From the NCBI GenBank assembly GCA_024811115.1, contig JAKOGH010000268.1, positions 1 to 41,741 of the forward strand: a stretch of DNA of 41,741 nucleotides, read 5' to 3'. Under the pieces are notes generated by a model. It was not told the origin of the DNA. It did no database searches and saw only the letters and a program-made list of their open reading frames with translations. Position numbers and translations under genes: made by a program. The stretch is from Terana coerulea. Taxonomy: Eukaryota > Basidiomycota > Agaricomycetes > Polyporales > Phanerochaetaceae. Positions 1 through 10,356 of the stretch are shown here, piece after piece (position 1 is the stretch's first letter; every line of letters starts with the position of its first letter).

Positions 1-18
1 TAACATTACCCCCTATCC
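1..18 (-). other. Polypurine tract and first bases of the 3' LTR
   Basis: The minus strand reads a purine-rich run, GGATAGGGGGTAA (18 to 6), immediately followed by TGTTA (5 to 1). The same TGTTA begins the 5' LTR at 7445. The tract would prime plus-strand DNA synthesis in reverse transcription. A near-identical arrangement (GAGGGGGTAA before TGTCA) is found at 36104-36118 beside a different LTR. Confidence 0.7.
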
Positions 19-41
19 AGTCTGAAAGTCCCCGACTTTCT

Positions 42-1741
42 TCAACCATAGTACCTTCCTTGGTCGTAGGTCGGGTCTTCGTCGATCTCGTACTGGAGTG
101 GGACGCGCGGTCGAGTCGTGTATTGAGTGGGGCAATCTTTGCGTAGTGACCGGGCTTGTATTGGCGGCGACTTCCAGCAACGATATTGGTTGCACCATGC
201 GCCCAGTGTCCCTGTTCTCCACAAATCATGCATGCGTCGTTGGGTTTGGGTCGGTGGGAGTAGGGTGAGAATCGTGTGTTCGGCGGCGGTGTATGGTGTC
301 GAGGAATGATTGGCGAGGTGGATGACGAGCCTACCAGTGTGGTTGCCGATGTAGAACCCGACCCCATGCGGTTGACTTTGTAACGCATGTCCTTGTGCCC
401 GCTGAGAGTAAGGGGGCCAGGTCCGTTCGATTGGCCTGAAACGCATGTCCTTTCCTCCTCCTTTGCACTCCCTGGTATGCCGTGGTGGTATGACGGGGGT
501 GGATGTCGGTCGAGGATGAGTGACGGGGAGCAGGTCGAGGTGCGATGGGAGGGAACGTTGGTTTCTTGATCGTCCACTTGGATCCGGAGTGTCGGTGTCA
601 GTGATTTGGTGGGTGCAGCCTTGGTGAGGGAATGGGTTGTCCGAGGACTTTCATGAGTTCATCGAAAGCTTTGATGACCTCCCTCGGGTGAACGTCTTGG
701 TCATCGGACGGTTCGCGCTTCATCGGCTGTTTTCCCTGCCTCTTCGCCTCCTTCTGCCGCCTTCTCTTCTCGTTGCCAGGCCTTAGCCTGTTGCTGTGCG
801 GGGTTAGCGCCGCCCATGCTCGCTGGAAGTCGTTGTCGCCTCGTCAGCTGTCCGCTTCCACAGTAGCAGCCATAGATTTCGGAGCATTTGTCTGGCCATT
901 TGCCGGTGTTCTCGGAGGATCGACGACGATGGGTTCAGCCACTGTCGTAGCGCGTCGGAGGGGGATCGTATGCGTTGGATGGTCGGACGGTGTCCGACCA
1001 ATGTAGCTCGTGCCAAACGACCATTCCGACTGAGGATCGGAGGCGACGGTGACGGCCAGGATGGAGGGTGTGCGCCGGGCGGTGGTGTAACGTAATCAAG
1101 GAGGAGATGCAGAGGCCGCTGGAGAGTGAGGGAACACGGCTGCTCGTCGACTCCCGGCTGCGCGACTTCTCGGTCGTGGATACGCGTAGCCGAACTTTTC
1201 GTATGGTATGGGCTGGCGTATAGCGATGAATGAACTGGACACAAGTCTGGATTCCTCCCACACGTAGTAGGGATTCCTGGTCCATAACCGACGCGGTGCT
1301 CGAGGCATCGCTTCGCCTGGTCTCGAGCTCCTTCCAGTTGCTCGACCATTTTTTGGAAGTGATCCAGATGGCGTGCTTCGGCTCTGGCGTGGATAAGGAT
1401 ACGACGAGGAGTAAAATCGGAGAAGAGCTCATTCCGCCTGGAATAAGGACGGGTTCGCGAACGGACTCGAGGAGGGCCTCGATGAGTCGTTGCTTGCGTT
1501 GCTTGGCCTCGTCTCCTTGGACGTAGTCGAGCGACGACTGTCCTCGCTGAAGCCTGGAGAATATTCCGTCGATATGAGTATCGTATCTATAATATTCGAG
1601 TAAAGACTGAATGAGGTTTCCGCCTCGCGTTCGACAAGGACGGGTCCGAGACTTGAGATGAGGGGAGGGTGAAGTCCTTGGTAGAATTGGCGGTGCCAAT
1701 CCAGCCGTTGACGGTGTTAGCGATGGGTTGAAGTGTAGCAT
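42..1741 (-). pseudogene. Extra retrotransposon ORF downstream of the chromodomain, with CCHC-like motifs
   Basis: An ATG at 1741 lies 38 bp past the pol stop (1780). The coding signal runs on toward the polypurine tract but switches frame near 1400 and again near 220. The middle part is rich in charged and Gln residues (for example KQRKQRLIEALLESV, then a segment with HFQKMVEQLEGARDQAKR) and looks helical. Near 165-235 a zinc-knuckle-like stretch appears: CMICGEQGHWAHG in one frame, followed by Cys-rich residues in the neighbouring frame and GHYAK further on. This suggests one or two CCHC knuckles broken by indels. Ordinary chromoviruses end pol at the chromodomain, so this tail is unusual. 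Function unknown; an RNA-binding, gag-like role is inferred from the knuckle motif only. Confidence 0.5.
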
Positions 1742-1779
1742 TGAGTGGGGGCTGAGGACATGTTCTGAGTGTGGTTGGT

Positions 1780-3340
1780 TTAGAGGAGTGTTGAGAGGAT
1801 GAGGATGGTGGCCAAGTGCTGAGTCTTCTTATACTTGGTGAGGACCTCTGACGCCTGCCCAAGCTCGTCCTTTGTCATCCATTGGTTTTCTTCGTCGGAC
1901 TGCCCTTTCCACTTGATGAGGTACTGCGTGTTGTTCGCGCTTCGATGATTCAGGATGGCTTCGACTTCGTACATCTCCTGACCGTCCACGAGATCTGGCG
2001 GTGGGATTTCGAAGTTAGGTCCATGCTGCTCTGTCTCCTGATAAAGGGTCAGCAGACGTGGAAGGTGTGTGACATTTCATCCTCTTTGGTAGGGCCAGCT
2101 GATAGACCACGGGGATAGAACTTTCTTAATTTTGAATGGTCCTTCTCGTTTTGGTGATAGCTTTCGGTTGGGGTACCCCGTGTTCAGGTTCCTTGTATCA
2201 AGCCAGACCTTCTGACCTTGGGTAAAGGGTTTGAACTGACCCCGTGTCTTTCTTATCATGAATTGCACTGCCATGTCGAGGCCGCAGCTGCTTCTTCTTT
2301 TGCTTTGCTGTGATCTTCCATCCAAATCTGGGTGGTAGGGACGGTTGACGATTCAAACGCTGTGGGAATTGCTTTGGGATGGGATCCGTGCATGAGGAAG
2401 AAGGGGAATGTTTCGCGGAGTGTTCTCGATTGTTGTGCGAATTCAGCATCAGCCAGGTAGTCTACCCATCTCGGTCGGGTGCGCGTGGCAGAAGATGCGA
2501 AGGTAGGTTTCGAGTTCTTGGTTAACTCGTTCTGTTTCTCCGTCTGTTTGGGGATGATAGGCGGTGGACATGCTTCTTTTGACTCCTAGGAGTCTCCAGA
2601 GTTCTTCCATGACTTTGATGCGAATTGGGGGCCTCTGTCTGATAGGAATTTGTCGGGCATGCCAAATCGTTTGTAGACGTGTCGGTAGAGTTTCGCTGTT
2701 CCTATAGCATCTATTTCCTTCGTACATGGGATAAAAATTACCCTTTGTAGCATCGTGGTCGACCACCACCATTACTGAGTCTTTTCCTTCAGCTTCGGGA
2801 GTGCCGAGATGAAGTCGCACGTTACGAAAGCGAACGGTCGTCCCCTATGTTCTGGTTTCAATGGAGTTAACGGTGGAATCGTGGGGTGTGTGTTGACTTT
2901 CATTTGTTGACAAAGAGCGCATCCTTTTACCGAATTGTCCTACAAATGCTGCCATTCCTGGCCAGTAGTAATCCCGACGTAGGAGTTCCAGTGTTTTGTA
3001 CTTTCCCGGGTGTCCTGATGACTGGGCTTCATGGTATAGGTCTGTGATATCGGTCTCGTAGGTCTTTGTTACTTGGTACGTAGCATTTGCCGTTGAACAT
3101 GAGTAGTCCGTTTTGCATGGTCCAGTCTGTTTTGTTTGTGCGCCCTAGGGTTTCCTGTCTTCCTTCGGCTACTTCTATCGCTTTGAGCCCGTATTCATCG
3201 TCTCCTAGGGCTATACGAATTGATCTCCCATGTCATAGTCCGTGGTGATTGTGCTTCGGATGTCCTGGGACCACTGGATGTTGGTGAATAAATGATCGGG
3301 AGTACTATCGCGTCTGGCGAATAGTTCGTCTTGAAGGAGT
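1780..3340 (-). pseudogene. Integrase and chromodomain part of pol
   Basis: The integrase core is clear at 2449-2820: GKDSVMVVVDH near the first catalytic Asp, then MEELWRLLGVKR and STAYHPQTDGETERVNQELE, the hallmark around the third acidic residue. A GPY/F-type C-terminal module follows at about 2100-2240 (GQKVWLDTRNL, LSPKREGPFKI). A chromodomain closes the ORF at 1780-1989 (YEVEAILNHR, YLIKWKGQ, WMTKDEL). Chromodomains bind methylated histone tails and steer integration toward heterochromatin. Frames change at about 2320, 2450 and 2700, and the zinc-binding N-terminus (about 2820-3340) is scrambled. The copy is inactive. Confidence 0.85.
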
Positions 3341-5340
3341 GTTTCATCCCTCGCTATCGCGATCTGAGTCGTCGAGATGTCCTAGGCGTGATATCGTGTC
3401 GGATTGCACTAGAGTGGGACCCTTGCAGTATTCGAGTTTCATGTCAAAGTCCGACAAAGAATAGTTTCCATCGTGTTTGTCTTCTGGCTTAATCGTCGAG
3501 CGGATCGGAAGTACGTGAGATTCTTGTGGTCTGTGAGTACTGCACGGATGGGAGATCCGTGAATGTAATGTCTCCATTCTTCAAGGGCTCGTACTATTCG
3601 AATAGTTCACGGTCGTAGATTTCGTAGTTCACTTTGGTTGACAAACTTTGACAGGTATGCCACTGGGTGCCAGTCTCCGCTGTCCGGTTGTCGAGTACCC
3701 TCCCGTCGCAAATTTAGATGCGCCTGACTCGATGAGGAAGGGTTTAGACGTGTCGGGTAATATGAGGACTGTGACGAGCGAACTGTTGTTTCAAGGTTTC
3801 AAGGCTTTCTGGCATTCTGTTGACCAATTCCAAGCTATCCTTTTCTCGTGAGCTCGCTTAGGGTCGCGCGAGGTCGGAAAAGTGACTGATGAAGCGCTCT
3901 GTAGAAATTTCCAAATCCGAGAAAGGCTCGTACTTGCTTTACCGTAGGGTGCCGGCCAGTCGATTATTCCCTGAATTTTCGCCTGGTCCATAAGGACTTT
4001 ATTATGCCGGATGATTACCCTAGGAAGTCTACTTCTTCGACGTCGAATGCGCATTTCTCGAGTTTGCAATAAAGGTCGTTGTCGTCTAGTTTCTTCAGTA
4101 CTCGTTTGGTTCGTTCTGCGTTGTTCTTCATCTTCGGAGTGAAGCATCATGTCGTCCATGTAGATAGTTAACCATCCTTCATCGACTTCGTCGGAATATG
4201 TGGTCCATCATCGCCTGGAAGGTTGCCGGGAGTTGCACATGCCAAAAACATAACCATTGGTTCGAACAACCCTTGATTGGTTTTAAACGCTCCTTTCCAT
4301 TGGTCACCGTCCTTGATCCTGATGTTGTTGTACCCAGCTCTGAGATCGAGCTTGGTAAAAATCGTGGATCCTTGGAGTTTGTCGATGAGTTCGCCAATGA
4401 GAGGTAGCGGATATGTATTCTTGACTGTTCCTTCGTTAAGGCATCGGTAGTCTTGGCATGGTCTCAGTGATCCGCTCTTTCTTGCCTACAAAGAAGAATG
4501 GTGATGCCATGGGGATTTCGATGGTCGAATGTATCCTTTACGAAGATTTTCCTCTAGAAACTCCTTGAGTTTCTCCCTGCTCCAGAGGCTGACAGCGTAC
4601 ACTTTGCAATCTTTTGGTACAAAGTCATCTTTGAGGTCGATGGCGGTCGTAGGACGGGATTCTGGGAATCGTTCGGAGGCCTTTTTCTCAAACACCGACG
4701 CGTACTCGGTATTTTTCTGGTACTTGAGTTGTCGTTTGATTATTGGCTTTCTGCGCGAATTCCATTGCCGGGTTGACTTTAGCATTGATCCATAGTGCTC
4801 GCGTAGCTATGGGGTTTATGTCTTCAGTCCAGGTTACCGCTGTAAGTTTCTCCTCTCCTGGTAGGTAGGAATATAGGATATCGCCTTCCTCCAATTCTCC
4901 AGGTGTCATGAGGTCAACTGCTCGTAATTGAGCAAAATTAATCGTTGGTTCGTCGGCTGGTCGTAGATTTCAGGTCTTCCGACGACAGCTTGTTAATCCT
5001 TCGATCGTCCTCGTCAGGTAGTACTTCTACTGAGACTCGTTTTCCAATCGGAGGCGTCCATCCTTCCAGTTGATGGCCGGGTTTCTATCCTTGAGCCAAG
5101 TGATGCCAAGGATGACTTCTCTCTGCCTAAGTTCGACGAGGAAGTTTGTTCGAATGGTGCGGCCTCCGACCGTCATAGGTATTTCTACCTCATGTGTGAT
5201 GCGTCTCGACGGCTTTGGAGTGCCGTCGACGTTGAACACCGCAATGGTTCGCTCGAGCTGTGACTTGAGCTTGAGTTTCTTCACCATTTTCTCGATATGA
5301 ATGTTCCTCCTGCTCCCAGTCTACGAGGGCGGGTGTTTCG
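3341..5340 (-). pseudogene. Protease, reverse transcriptase and RNase H part of pol
   Basis: A retropepsin-like segment lies at 5027-5340; the residues after its catalytic Asp read DWGAGG rather than the usual D-S/T-G, and the frame breaks there. RT begins in 4486-4785 ([49 protein letters not shown]). It continues at about 4180-4480 ([21 protein letters not shown]) and has the catalytic YMDD box at about 4150-4162. RNase H remnants end near 3344-3577 ([19 protein letters not shown]). At least five frame changes separate these blocks. In a live element this polyprotein copies the RNA genome to DNA. Confidence 0.85.
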
Positions 5341-6840
5341 ACGATTCTCTCCTTTCAACGTTATAGGGATGCGCATAGACATTGCATTCATTTCCGCTAT
5401 AAGTACAGAGTAGGTGGAGATGCGAACAGGAGCTGACGTCGAGGCAGGCTCCTTTAGGAAAAATCCTTTCCAAGTCCTTTGGCGAGGTTCTTGCGCTGCT
5501 TCTTGGAAAGCGAGCTGATGAGGTTGCGAATGACCATTTCTTCGTCCTCGTCTTCTTCGTCAGAGTCCTCGGACTCCTCGTCGCTAGAGTCGCCGTTCGA
5601 ACAACGGTGGCCCTCACGCACCGTAGTGCGCGGCTTCGGCTTCTTTCCATTGTCTTGGTCGGAGGGTTTCTTCCCTTTTGGTTGGGCAATCCTTAGCAAG
5701 ATGTCCCTTACCTCCACAGTGGTAGCATAGGCTCTTCTTCCTGGCCTCCTGCCTTTCCTCCTTAGTTCTAATCGCATCTACGTCCATCGATTTTCGTCCC
5801 TGTCTTCGGATTTGTGCGATCGGTGACGCTTGTCGTCTTCATCGTCATCGCCTTCGATGAATTTAATCACCGAAGTCGTACCAGGGCCGGTAGCGTGGTT
5901 GGTTTTACCGCTGAGCTGAGGCGGATTTGGTTCTTCATATCGACGGGGATGCATTTCTTGAAGCTCCGGATGAGCTGGGCGTCGGTGTCGCTGCCTTTGA
6001 GCTGTAACGCGAGGTGTCTGAATTTGATCACTGTTTCCTGACAGTGTCTTTCTTGTCTCGTTCGGATCTGTTTTTAAGGCGTTCGATTTTCCTTAAAGCG
6101 TTCGAGATATCGTCGCGTTGAACGAAGATCTTGTCGAAATCGTCCCAAAATTCGGCGAGAGTGCCGGGATATCCTTTATCTCCGTATTCGCCGAGCTTCA
6201 GATCTGCCCAGGATTTGGCTGATCCTTTCGTCATATAAAGAGAGGGCGAAGATGATCTTTTCCTTTGGGAGAGCGAAATCGGTGGGGTATGCTTCAAAAT
6301 AAAGGTGACAACCTCTTTTGAATTCCTTGACGCGTTTTTCTGAGCCGTCAAACTCATCTGGGGTCCTCAGTTTGGTTGCTTTCGAGGATTTCTTCGGGGT
6401 TGCTCCCGTCGAGGTTGAATTTGCCGTGATTGCAGCCTTGATTTCCTGTATCCCTTGATCTACATCCAGCAAACTTCTGGGCCATCCTTGTTTCCATTGT
6501 CTGTGCCATTCTCTGTTTCTTCACTATTTCCGTTCGATATTTCCTGGCTTTCTGGTGGGATCCCGAGTTAGAGTGTAGAATTCGATTTGTTTGTCTAGAC
6601 ACTCGAGGAAATGTTCGAATGTTACTTCAACTTGATTGATGAAAACGGTGAAGGGTTCATTGGTTTGGTTGACGATGAAATTAGGGTTGACAGGATCTGG
6701 GGATTGGAATCGGATGTGGAGGATGAGATGGTTCGTGGGGTCTGGTGTTGGCCTCTGGTACACGGTTCGTAACCTTCGGTGGGTTGGATCGTTTTCTTGT
6801 CTGGTGTGTTTCGGTTCTTTGCAGGGGTTTTCGTCGTAGA
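5341..6840 (-). pseudogene. Retrotransposon gag with zinc knuckle
   Basis: The N-terminal part (6524-6763) reads NFIVNQTNEPFTVFINQVEV and has no visible ATG. The capsid-like core at 6176-6472 has a typical fungal gag signature (RTPDEFDGSEKRVKEFKRGC, LYFEAYPTDFALPKEKI). A canonical CCHC knuckle, CYHCGGKGHLAKDC, is readable near 5690-5735 in the frame next to the longest ORF. It is followed by an acidic Ser/Glu/Asp tract (5530-5600). The parts lie in different frames, so the gene is broken. Gag packages the element RNA into virus-like particles in the cytoplasm. Confidence 0.8.
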
Positions 6841-7138
6841 ATCGTAGGATTCCTGTGTCGGTTCGCGAAGTTAACGTCTGTTCCTGATTTCAGGTGAAAT
6901 CGGTGTGTACGGAAGCGTACATACAGTTCCGTTGGCGTCTGCCGTGGTGGTTCGGTGAGCCCTTGTCCTTGTTACAGGACCAGGGTTGGAGTTTCGGGAT
7001 GACTAGTTAAGTAGTCGGCCGTTCGGTGGGTTCTGGGTGACTTAGACTCAAAAGAGTCGGTCGGTTCGAAACTGCGATCTAATGTTAAGACCAAGGTCGT
7101 TGCGCAATGAGCTGGGGGCTCAATGCGACTCTGAGGGC

Positions 7139-7445
7139 TATTACGGAGGTTTCCCTCTAGCACGCAGAGACTGACCAGAGATATCGATGTTAATAAACAA
7201 AAAGATCGCAGTTAAGGCTATGAGGCCTTGACTGGTCGATCTTTATACTACTGTACAAGATGGTGGCGTGGGAAGCATACTACGTATCCGTACTAGTGTT
7301 GAGACTAGTAGATGAGTCTGGGCAGGGCGTAGGGTACGCTCACGCTAGCTGAGTCATAGGGCATAGGGCGAGGTGAGTCATGAGTTCGCGAACCGAGCCG
7401 ACATTGCTAATCGTTCGAATAAAAGAAATAACTCTGTCCGTAACA
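7139..7445 (-). repeat. 5' LTR of the chromovirus
   Basis: On the minus strand the segment starts TGTTACGGA at 7445 and ends TCCGTAATA at 7139, a terminal inverted pair. It starts with the same five bases seen after the polypurine tract at 1-5. A TATA-like box (TATAAAG, minus strand) is near 7240, as expected for the U3 promoter. Its length is 307 bp. The TG...TA ends match those of the unrelated 563-bp LTR at 9507 and 35541. The boundary is inferred from termini, because the partner LTR is outside the window. Confidence 0.65.
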
Positions 7446-7984
7446 CATGGCTCATCTCACTAAGCGGCCATGGCTATCACATCTGAGCTGGGATGGCACG
7501 GCCCGGCCAATTGGGGAGTATGAGTTTCATGATTTCCTGTATCTGCGTCCATGTCTTTCCTTACTGTAATATTGAAATGATTATTCTCTAATGCCCGACT
7601 CCTTGTAATTACTTGCGCCTGTCACGCTTATAGCTCACGGTGACGCTCTGTGACTATTCCCTTACCTGATAAGGCTATATTTTTACGGGACAAACAAAGC
7701 GAGAAAATTCGGCGTTTCCGGTTTCATATGCAAAGCACTGTAAACCGGGTCTCTGACTTCGCGACTGCTCAGGTATTAAGAGAAAGGATCCCTATACCGG
7801 CGATCAAGTTGGGTTTGCATCTTCCAAGTGATCCGAAGGTTCACCGTGCTTGACATGATGAGAATGATGTCACGGTGCCAGCCCTTCGCGGGAAGGCCTT
7901 TGTAGTGGTCGCATACTTAGTATTGCAACTCTATGTTGCAGTCACTTGGAACACCAAGTAACATAAAAGCTTTCAGGCTCGATA
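7446..7984. other. Intergenic stretch, no gene recognised
   Basis: About 540 bp between the chromovirus LTR and the fold-back element. No splice-consistent coding region, tRNA or terminal repeat was recognised. The short ORF at 7650-7853 has no familiar motif. Confidence 0.5.
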
Positions 7985-8262
7985 GTGTCACAGACGGACA
8001 AGCATACGTAGTATTATTTTTCATTTTCCCTGCATTTATTTAGCACAGATACATGTCCTGGTAGCAGCCCCAGAGCCTCTGGACTTCATTCCGACGATCC
8101 CGGCGCTTGGCGCCCAAATGCGGCTCAATTCTTCCCACGTTCTCGGACACTTAGCACTTTGGACTCTCTGGCCTTGTCCTCATCTCGACCTCTTGGTCAT
8201 TGGGGACAAGGTATGTATCTCTACACTGTACATAGTAGCAATGCTAACTTGGTCATTGGGGA

Positions 8263-8908
8263 TAGTGTGGCCGTGGTCCAGTTTGGTCCGGTTTTTGACC
8301 TATTTCAGCAGAACTCGAACCTGAACCAAGCAGTAAGTAGTGAACCTGAACTAAAAACCAAACGGGACCGTTACTTTTTCATGAACTGGTTCGAACCGAG
8401 GAACCAATAAGTCACCACAAATGTTCTTTGCTGAGCTATACATAAACCATGCACTGTGATATATGTCCTTCCTTGTACTCTAAGTGTGCACATACATTTG
8501 AAACAAATGTTTACTCACTTTATAAGCCAATACTCGCCCTTTGCAGACAAGAGTGGTGATATGAATAGTGGGCGCGCTTGCGATGAACAGTTAAGCGCCC
8601 GTTTTCGGCACAACACGGCAGCCCAAATAAGGCAACTATGTTCAAATAAGCATGCTTGCGCATGTTTTCACACTTTCTTTGCACTTCTTTCACCATTTCT
8701 TGTAGCCACAGAGTTACCTTCTGGTTTACAGTTCACAAAGTTCAGTTTGGTTCAGACGCTAGGTTCGGCGAGCTCACATATTTGTTGAACTCAGAACCAA
8801 ACCAGGTCTACAGGTTCACAAACCGGACCTGACCTGGAGTGAACCATTGGTTCGGTTCTGTGGTTCAAGGTTCGAACCACAGTTCAGGACTTGACTGCAG
8901 CCACACTA
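8263..8908. mobile_element. hAT-like non-autonomous element (MITE) nested in the left arm
   Basis: The 646-bp insert begins TAGTGTGGCC and ends with the complement of TAGTGTGGCT. It is flanked by attgggga (8255-8262) and attgaggga (8909-8917), a slightly diverged copy of one 8-bp target. The uninterrupted right arm of the host element (near 9460-9475) shows the empty site, confirming both the insertion and the duplication. An 8-bp duplication with TAG-type ends is characteristic of hAT elements. The inside is rich in variants of the palindrome GGTTCGAACC, mostly near the right end. No transposase ORF is present. Confidence 0.7.
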
Positions 8909-9506
8909 ATTGAGGGATAAGTATTGGCATCTGCCTGCCTGTTCTGTGAGGTCTACTAGGAGTTGGCCTTCGTCGCCCTCCTTGTACTTGTTTTATCATC
9001 TATTCCTCATCTACTCTGATCCACTCGTGCTGGTTACGCATCAAGCTTGTTTCGCAACAGATAGCGACCTCTGAAACAAGGGAAAGCATCACTTTGAGCT
9101 GTGAGGCATTTTTACGGCAGGACGGCTTGTGCATTTTGAATGTTAATATTGCGATGACCACGCATGCATTGCCAGTTTCTATTACACCAATCCCAGAAAG
9201 TGCATATATTATAATGATCATGTTAACAAAAAGAGATTATTTGTGGCCAGACACATACTCCCTCATGAGCTGGCCGAAGTGCTCCTGTACTTCTTTCATA
9301 TGCTCCTGAGTCATCGTGTCGCGAAACGAGCTTGACGCGTAACCAGCACAAGTGGGTTGGAGTAAATGAGGAATGGATGATAAAACAAGTACGAGGGAGG
9401 GCGACGAAGGCCAACTCCCAGTAAACCTCACAGAACAGGCAGGCAGGTGCCAATACTTGTCCCCAATAACCAAGTTAGCATTGCTACAACGTACAGTACA
9501 TAAAAT

Positions 9507-10069
9507 TATCACAAAACTACAATACTCACCTGCTGGGATGACTTGAAAGAGGTGGGGAAAGCAGAGGGACTTAAGTAGAGCTAGTAGAGTGGATCTGAAT
9601 CAACGATGTTGTTGAGTCTGAAGGTTTAGCCCACAGACCAGCCTCCTTATATACATGTGTAGAGGGACCCCAAACACTATCTAAGACCTCCAATACCATA
9701 TGCTGACTGATACAGTCAGGTGATGTCTGACTAAGGCTCCAGAGCATACCACCACTCTAACTTCCTTATCAGATCTGACCTAGCTATCATGCTAACATCA
9801 ACACTATCTAGATGTCCTAATCGAGCTACTGTACACTACCAGTCCATGCTGTCATACTGACATCATACTGAGGTCATAGTCCAGAACAGTTCCAGACCAG
9901 AGTCCTGGATCCTACGTCCGTATAAGGCATATCCCTGATGTCCATGCGATAAGCACATGGCAAACTGATCTAGCATCTTGTAACGCTGTGTGACGACTTG
10001 GTGACATGCCCCGTGATGTGATGTTACACTCTAAGCGCTGTAGACCAGCACTGAGGGAAATTTGTGACA
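9507..10069 (-). repeat. Solo LTR nested in the right arm
   Basis: This 563-bp segment starts TGTCACAAATTTC on the minus strand and ends TTTTGTGATA. A close copy of the same length is at 35541-36103, where a polypurine tract adjoins it, which identifies the family as an LTR. Here no internal retroelement sequence adjoins it on either side, so this copy is a solo LTR left by recombination between two LTRs. It interrupts the inverted arm of the 7985-10304 element. A clean 5-bp target duplication is not seen (aaaat on one side, aatac on the other). Confidence 0.75.
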
Positions 10070-10356
10070 AATACATACCTTGTCCCCAATGACCAAGAGG
10101 TCGAGATGAGGGACAAGGCCAGAGAGTCCAAAGTGCTAAGTGTCCGAGAATGTGGGAAGAATTGAGCTGCATTTGGGTGCCAAGCGCCGGGATCATCGGA
10201 ATGAAGTCCAGAGGCTCTGGGGCTGCTACCAGGCCGTGTATCTGTGCTAAATAAATGCGAGAAAATAAAAAATAATACTATATATGTGTGTCCGTCTGCG
10301 ACACATTGTGCTTGATGCTAGCTGCACACCTCCACCGCCAGGAGCATTGATGGTGA

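Larger units (their letters stand above)
1..7445 (-). mobile_element. Decayed Ty3/gypsy chromovirus retrotransposon (3' LTR just outside the window)
   Basis: Read on the minus strand, the order is 5' LTR (7445 to 7139), gag, protease, reverse transcriptase, RNase H, integrase, chromodomain, an extra ORF, then a polypurine tract abutting the first five bases of a 3' LTR at the window edge. The first bases of both LTRs agree (TGTTA), as expected for one element. Domain order with integrase after RNase H and a C-terminal chromodomain defines a Ty3/gypsy chromovirus. Every coding domain is recognisable, but reading frames change repeatedly, so this copy cannot make its proteins. No tRNA-type primer binding site starting with TGG is seen next to the 5' LTR, so priming is unresolved; self-priming is possible but was not shown. 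Confidence 0.9.
7985..10304. mobile_element. Fold-back type element with long inverted arms, carrying two nested insertions
   Basis: The ends GTGTCACAGACGGA (7985) and its complement (ending 10304) open long inverted arms. The left arm is 7985-8262 plus about 8918-9060. The right arm is about 9315-9506 plus 10070-10304. The arms match closely once two insertions are removed, giving roughly 425-bp arms around a centre of about 250 bp, so the original element was about 1.1 kb. No transposase is seen, so it would be non-autonomous. No clear target duplication could be identified at the outer ends. A related terminus is present at 35057-35110. Its superfamily is not assignable from these data. 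Confidence 0.75.

Noticed and set aside
804..1349. Separate gene on the minus strand at 804-1349
   Set aside because: It is the continuation of the post-chromodomain retrotransposon ORF in another frame, not a separate gene.
8159..8410. Small plus-strand ORFs within the fold-back and hAT-like elements
   Set aside because: They cross the insertion junction at 8262/8263, so they cannot be an ancestral gene, and they show no transposase motif.
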